A program made the position numbers and the translations under genes. Positions 63,141 to 64,000 of a DNA stretch of 64,000 nucleotides are shown here, in pieces; position 1 is the stretch's first letter; the number at the start of each line of letters is the position of its first letter. The notes below the pieces were generated by a model that saw only the letters and a program-made list of their open reading frames with translations, did no database searches and was not told the DNA's origin. Origin of the DNA: Clostridia bacterium (GTDB lineage Bacteria > Bacillota > Clostridia > Oscillospirales > CAG-272); contig JAGBTY010000023.1 of NCBI GenBank assembly GCA_017631085.1, positions 1 through 64,000 on the forward strand, given 5' to 3'.

Positions 63141-64000
63141 ATGAGACAAATCGTAATAAGCGACGCAACAATGAAGCAAAACTCGGAGGAGTTACGCCTC
63201 ACTTTTAAAGAAAAGATCGAGCTTGCAAAGCTCCTTGACAAGAGCGGTGTGGATCTTATCGAGCTTGACAGCATAAAAGATACCCGCATCGACGCACTGT
63301 TGATAAAATCCATAGTTGCTGCGGTAAACAACAGCCGTATTGCTGTTCCCGTAGAGCTTTCGAACGCAGATAACCTCGAACGCACATGTGTAGCTCTTAA
63401 AAATGCCAAAAACCCGCGACTTCAGGTCTGTGCACCAACAAGCGCTGTTCAAATAGAATACCTTTTCCACAAGAAGCCGGAGGCAATGCTCGAAGCGATA
63501 GAAAAAACTGTCTCAGCGTGTCGCGCTCTTTGCAATGACATAGAATTTGTTGCGGACGATGCAACACGAAGCGAAGGAGACTTTCTTTCAAAAGCAATAG
63601 AAGCTGCAATTGGTGCAGGTGCGACCACCGTAACGCTTTGCGATACGGCAGGTACAATGCTTCCCTCCGAATTTGCGGATTTTATAAGACGTCAGTACGA
63701 TGCCGTACCCAAATTACGTGAGGTAACACTCGGTGTTTGTTGCTCCAATACGATTGCTATGGCAGATGCCTGCGCAGTTATGGCAATCGCAGAAGGTGCA
63801 GGACAGCTTCGCGCGGCAACACACTCTTTCACCGAGGTCTCTCTTGAGAACGTCACTCGAATACTCACCGCAAAAGCCGATTCACTTGATTCGTGTATCA
63901 GCGTAAAAGCAACTCAGATCAGCAGAATTATATCCCAGATCGAACGCCTCTGCCATACGGGAAAAGCTCAAAACACCGCTGAGGGAGCAGAAAACGACGA
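63141..64000 (+). CDS. LeuA-like HMGL-fold protein lacking metal ligands, 3' end cut
   Basis: The frame is open from the ATG at 63141 (AAAGGAG upstream) to the right edge, 286 codons. The chain follows the 2-isopropylmalate synthase/HMGL TIM barrel: FVADDATRSEGDFLSKA and TLCDTAGTMLPSEF match the LeuA segments DATRSxxDFL and DTxGxxxPxEF. However, the N-terminal TLRDG of LeuA reads DATMKQN, and the metal-binding HxH strand reads VCCSNT, so the catalytic Arg, the Asp ligand and both His ligands appear lost. It may be a diverged enzyme or a regulatory pseudoenzyme. The T-box with a Leu-type specifier just upstream supports a link to leucine metabolism. Confidence 0.75.
   Translation, partial: MRQIVISDATMKQNSEELRLTFKEKIELAKLLDKSGVDLIELDSIKDTRIDALLIKSIVAAVNNSRIAVPVELSNADNLERTCVALKNAKNPRLQVCAPTSAVQIEYLFHKKPEAMLEAIEKTVSACRALCNDIEFVADDATRSEGDFLSKAIEAAIGAGATTVTLCDTAGTMLPSEFADFIRRQYDAVPKLREVTLGVCCSNTIAMADACAVMAIAEGAGQLRAATHSFTEVSLENVTRILTAKADSLDSCISVKATQISRIISQIERLCHTGKAQNTAEGAEND

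Overview
The window reads as chromosomal DNA from a low-GC, anaerobic member of the Clostridia (Firmicutes). The signs are strong GGAGG-type ribosome sites, TTGACA/TATAAT promoters with 17-bp spacers, T-box leaders, SpoIIE/STAS partner-switching proteins, and an oxygen-sensitive 2-oxoacid:ferredoxin oxidoreductase. Almost every gene lies on the minus strand. The only plus-strand genes are a small membrane protein (52524-53048) and a LeuA-like gene cut by the right edge (63141-64000). I see no rRNA, tRNA, CRISPR array, insertion sequence, integrase or relaxase.

About 1-23 kb holds a type IV secretion (T4SS)-like apparatus. Transcribed leftward from 9.9 kb are a VirB2/TrbC-like pilin, a lipoprotein, a VirB6-like channel protein, a VirB4 ATPase, a 1081-aa coiled-coil protein and an acidic protein cut by the left edge. 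Transcribed leftward from 22.7 kb are an MBG-repeat lipoprotein, a VirD4/TraG coupling ATPase and a 2604-aa Ig-repeat surface protein with a C-terminal membrane anchor. Large helical proteins of unknown function (22.9-26.0 kb, 36.6-38.2 kb, 41.8-42.8 kb) share a recurring aromatic/basic segment with the 1081-aa protein.

About 26-46 kb is dominated by signalling. It has two paralogous LytS-type histidine kinase plus winged-helix response regulator pairs (26.0-27.6 and 43.1-45.8 kb). It also has a partner-switching cluster (28-35.6 kb): a 5TM-LYT/SpoIIE/RsbW fusion, three STAS proteins (one fused to an APH-type kinase), an RsbW-like protein, a MESH1-like HD hydrolase, a condensation-domain protein and a catalytically dead YugP-like membrane protein. 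Small membrane proteins and a lipoprotein fill 38-42 kb. Four promoters (9.95, 22.7, 41.2 and 42.9 kb) share one operator: an 11-bp-period direct repeat exactly 10 bp upstream of the -10 box. This points to a single regulon covering both secretion operons and two membrane/unknown-protein operons, probably driven by one or both of the response regulators.

About 46-53 kb is a purine salvage block: a BmpA-type nucleoside ABC transporter (binding lipoprotein, double ATPase, two permeases) and xanthine phosphoribosyltransferase.

About 53-62.4 kb is one operon behind a T-box leader with a probable isoleucine (ATC) specifier: two XRE-cupin-acyl-CoA synthetase fusions, a P-loop ATPase, a four-subunit VOR-type 2-oxoacid:ferredoxin oxidoreductase and a branched-chain aminotransferase. 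Together they fit synthesis of branched-chain amino acids from branched-chain fatty acids by reductive carboxylation. Head to head with it is a second T-box, with a probable leucine (CTC) specifier, in front of a LeuA-like protein that lacks the usual metal ligands.
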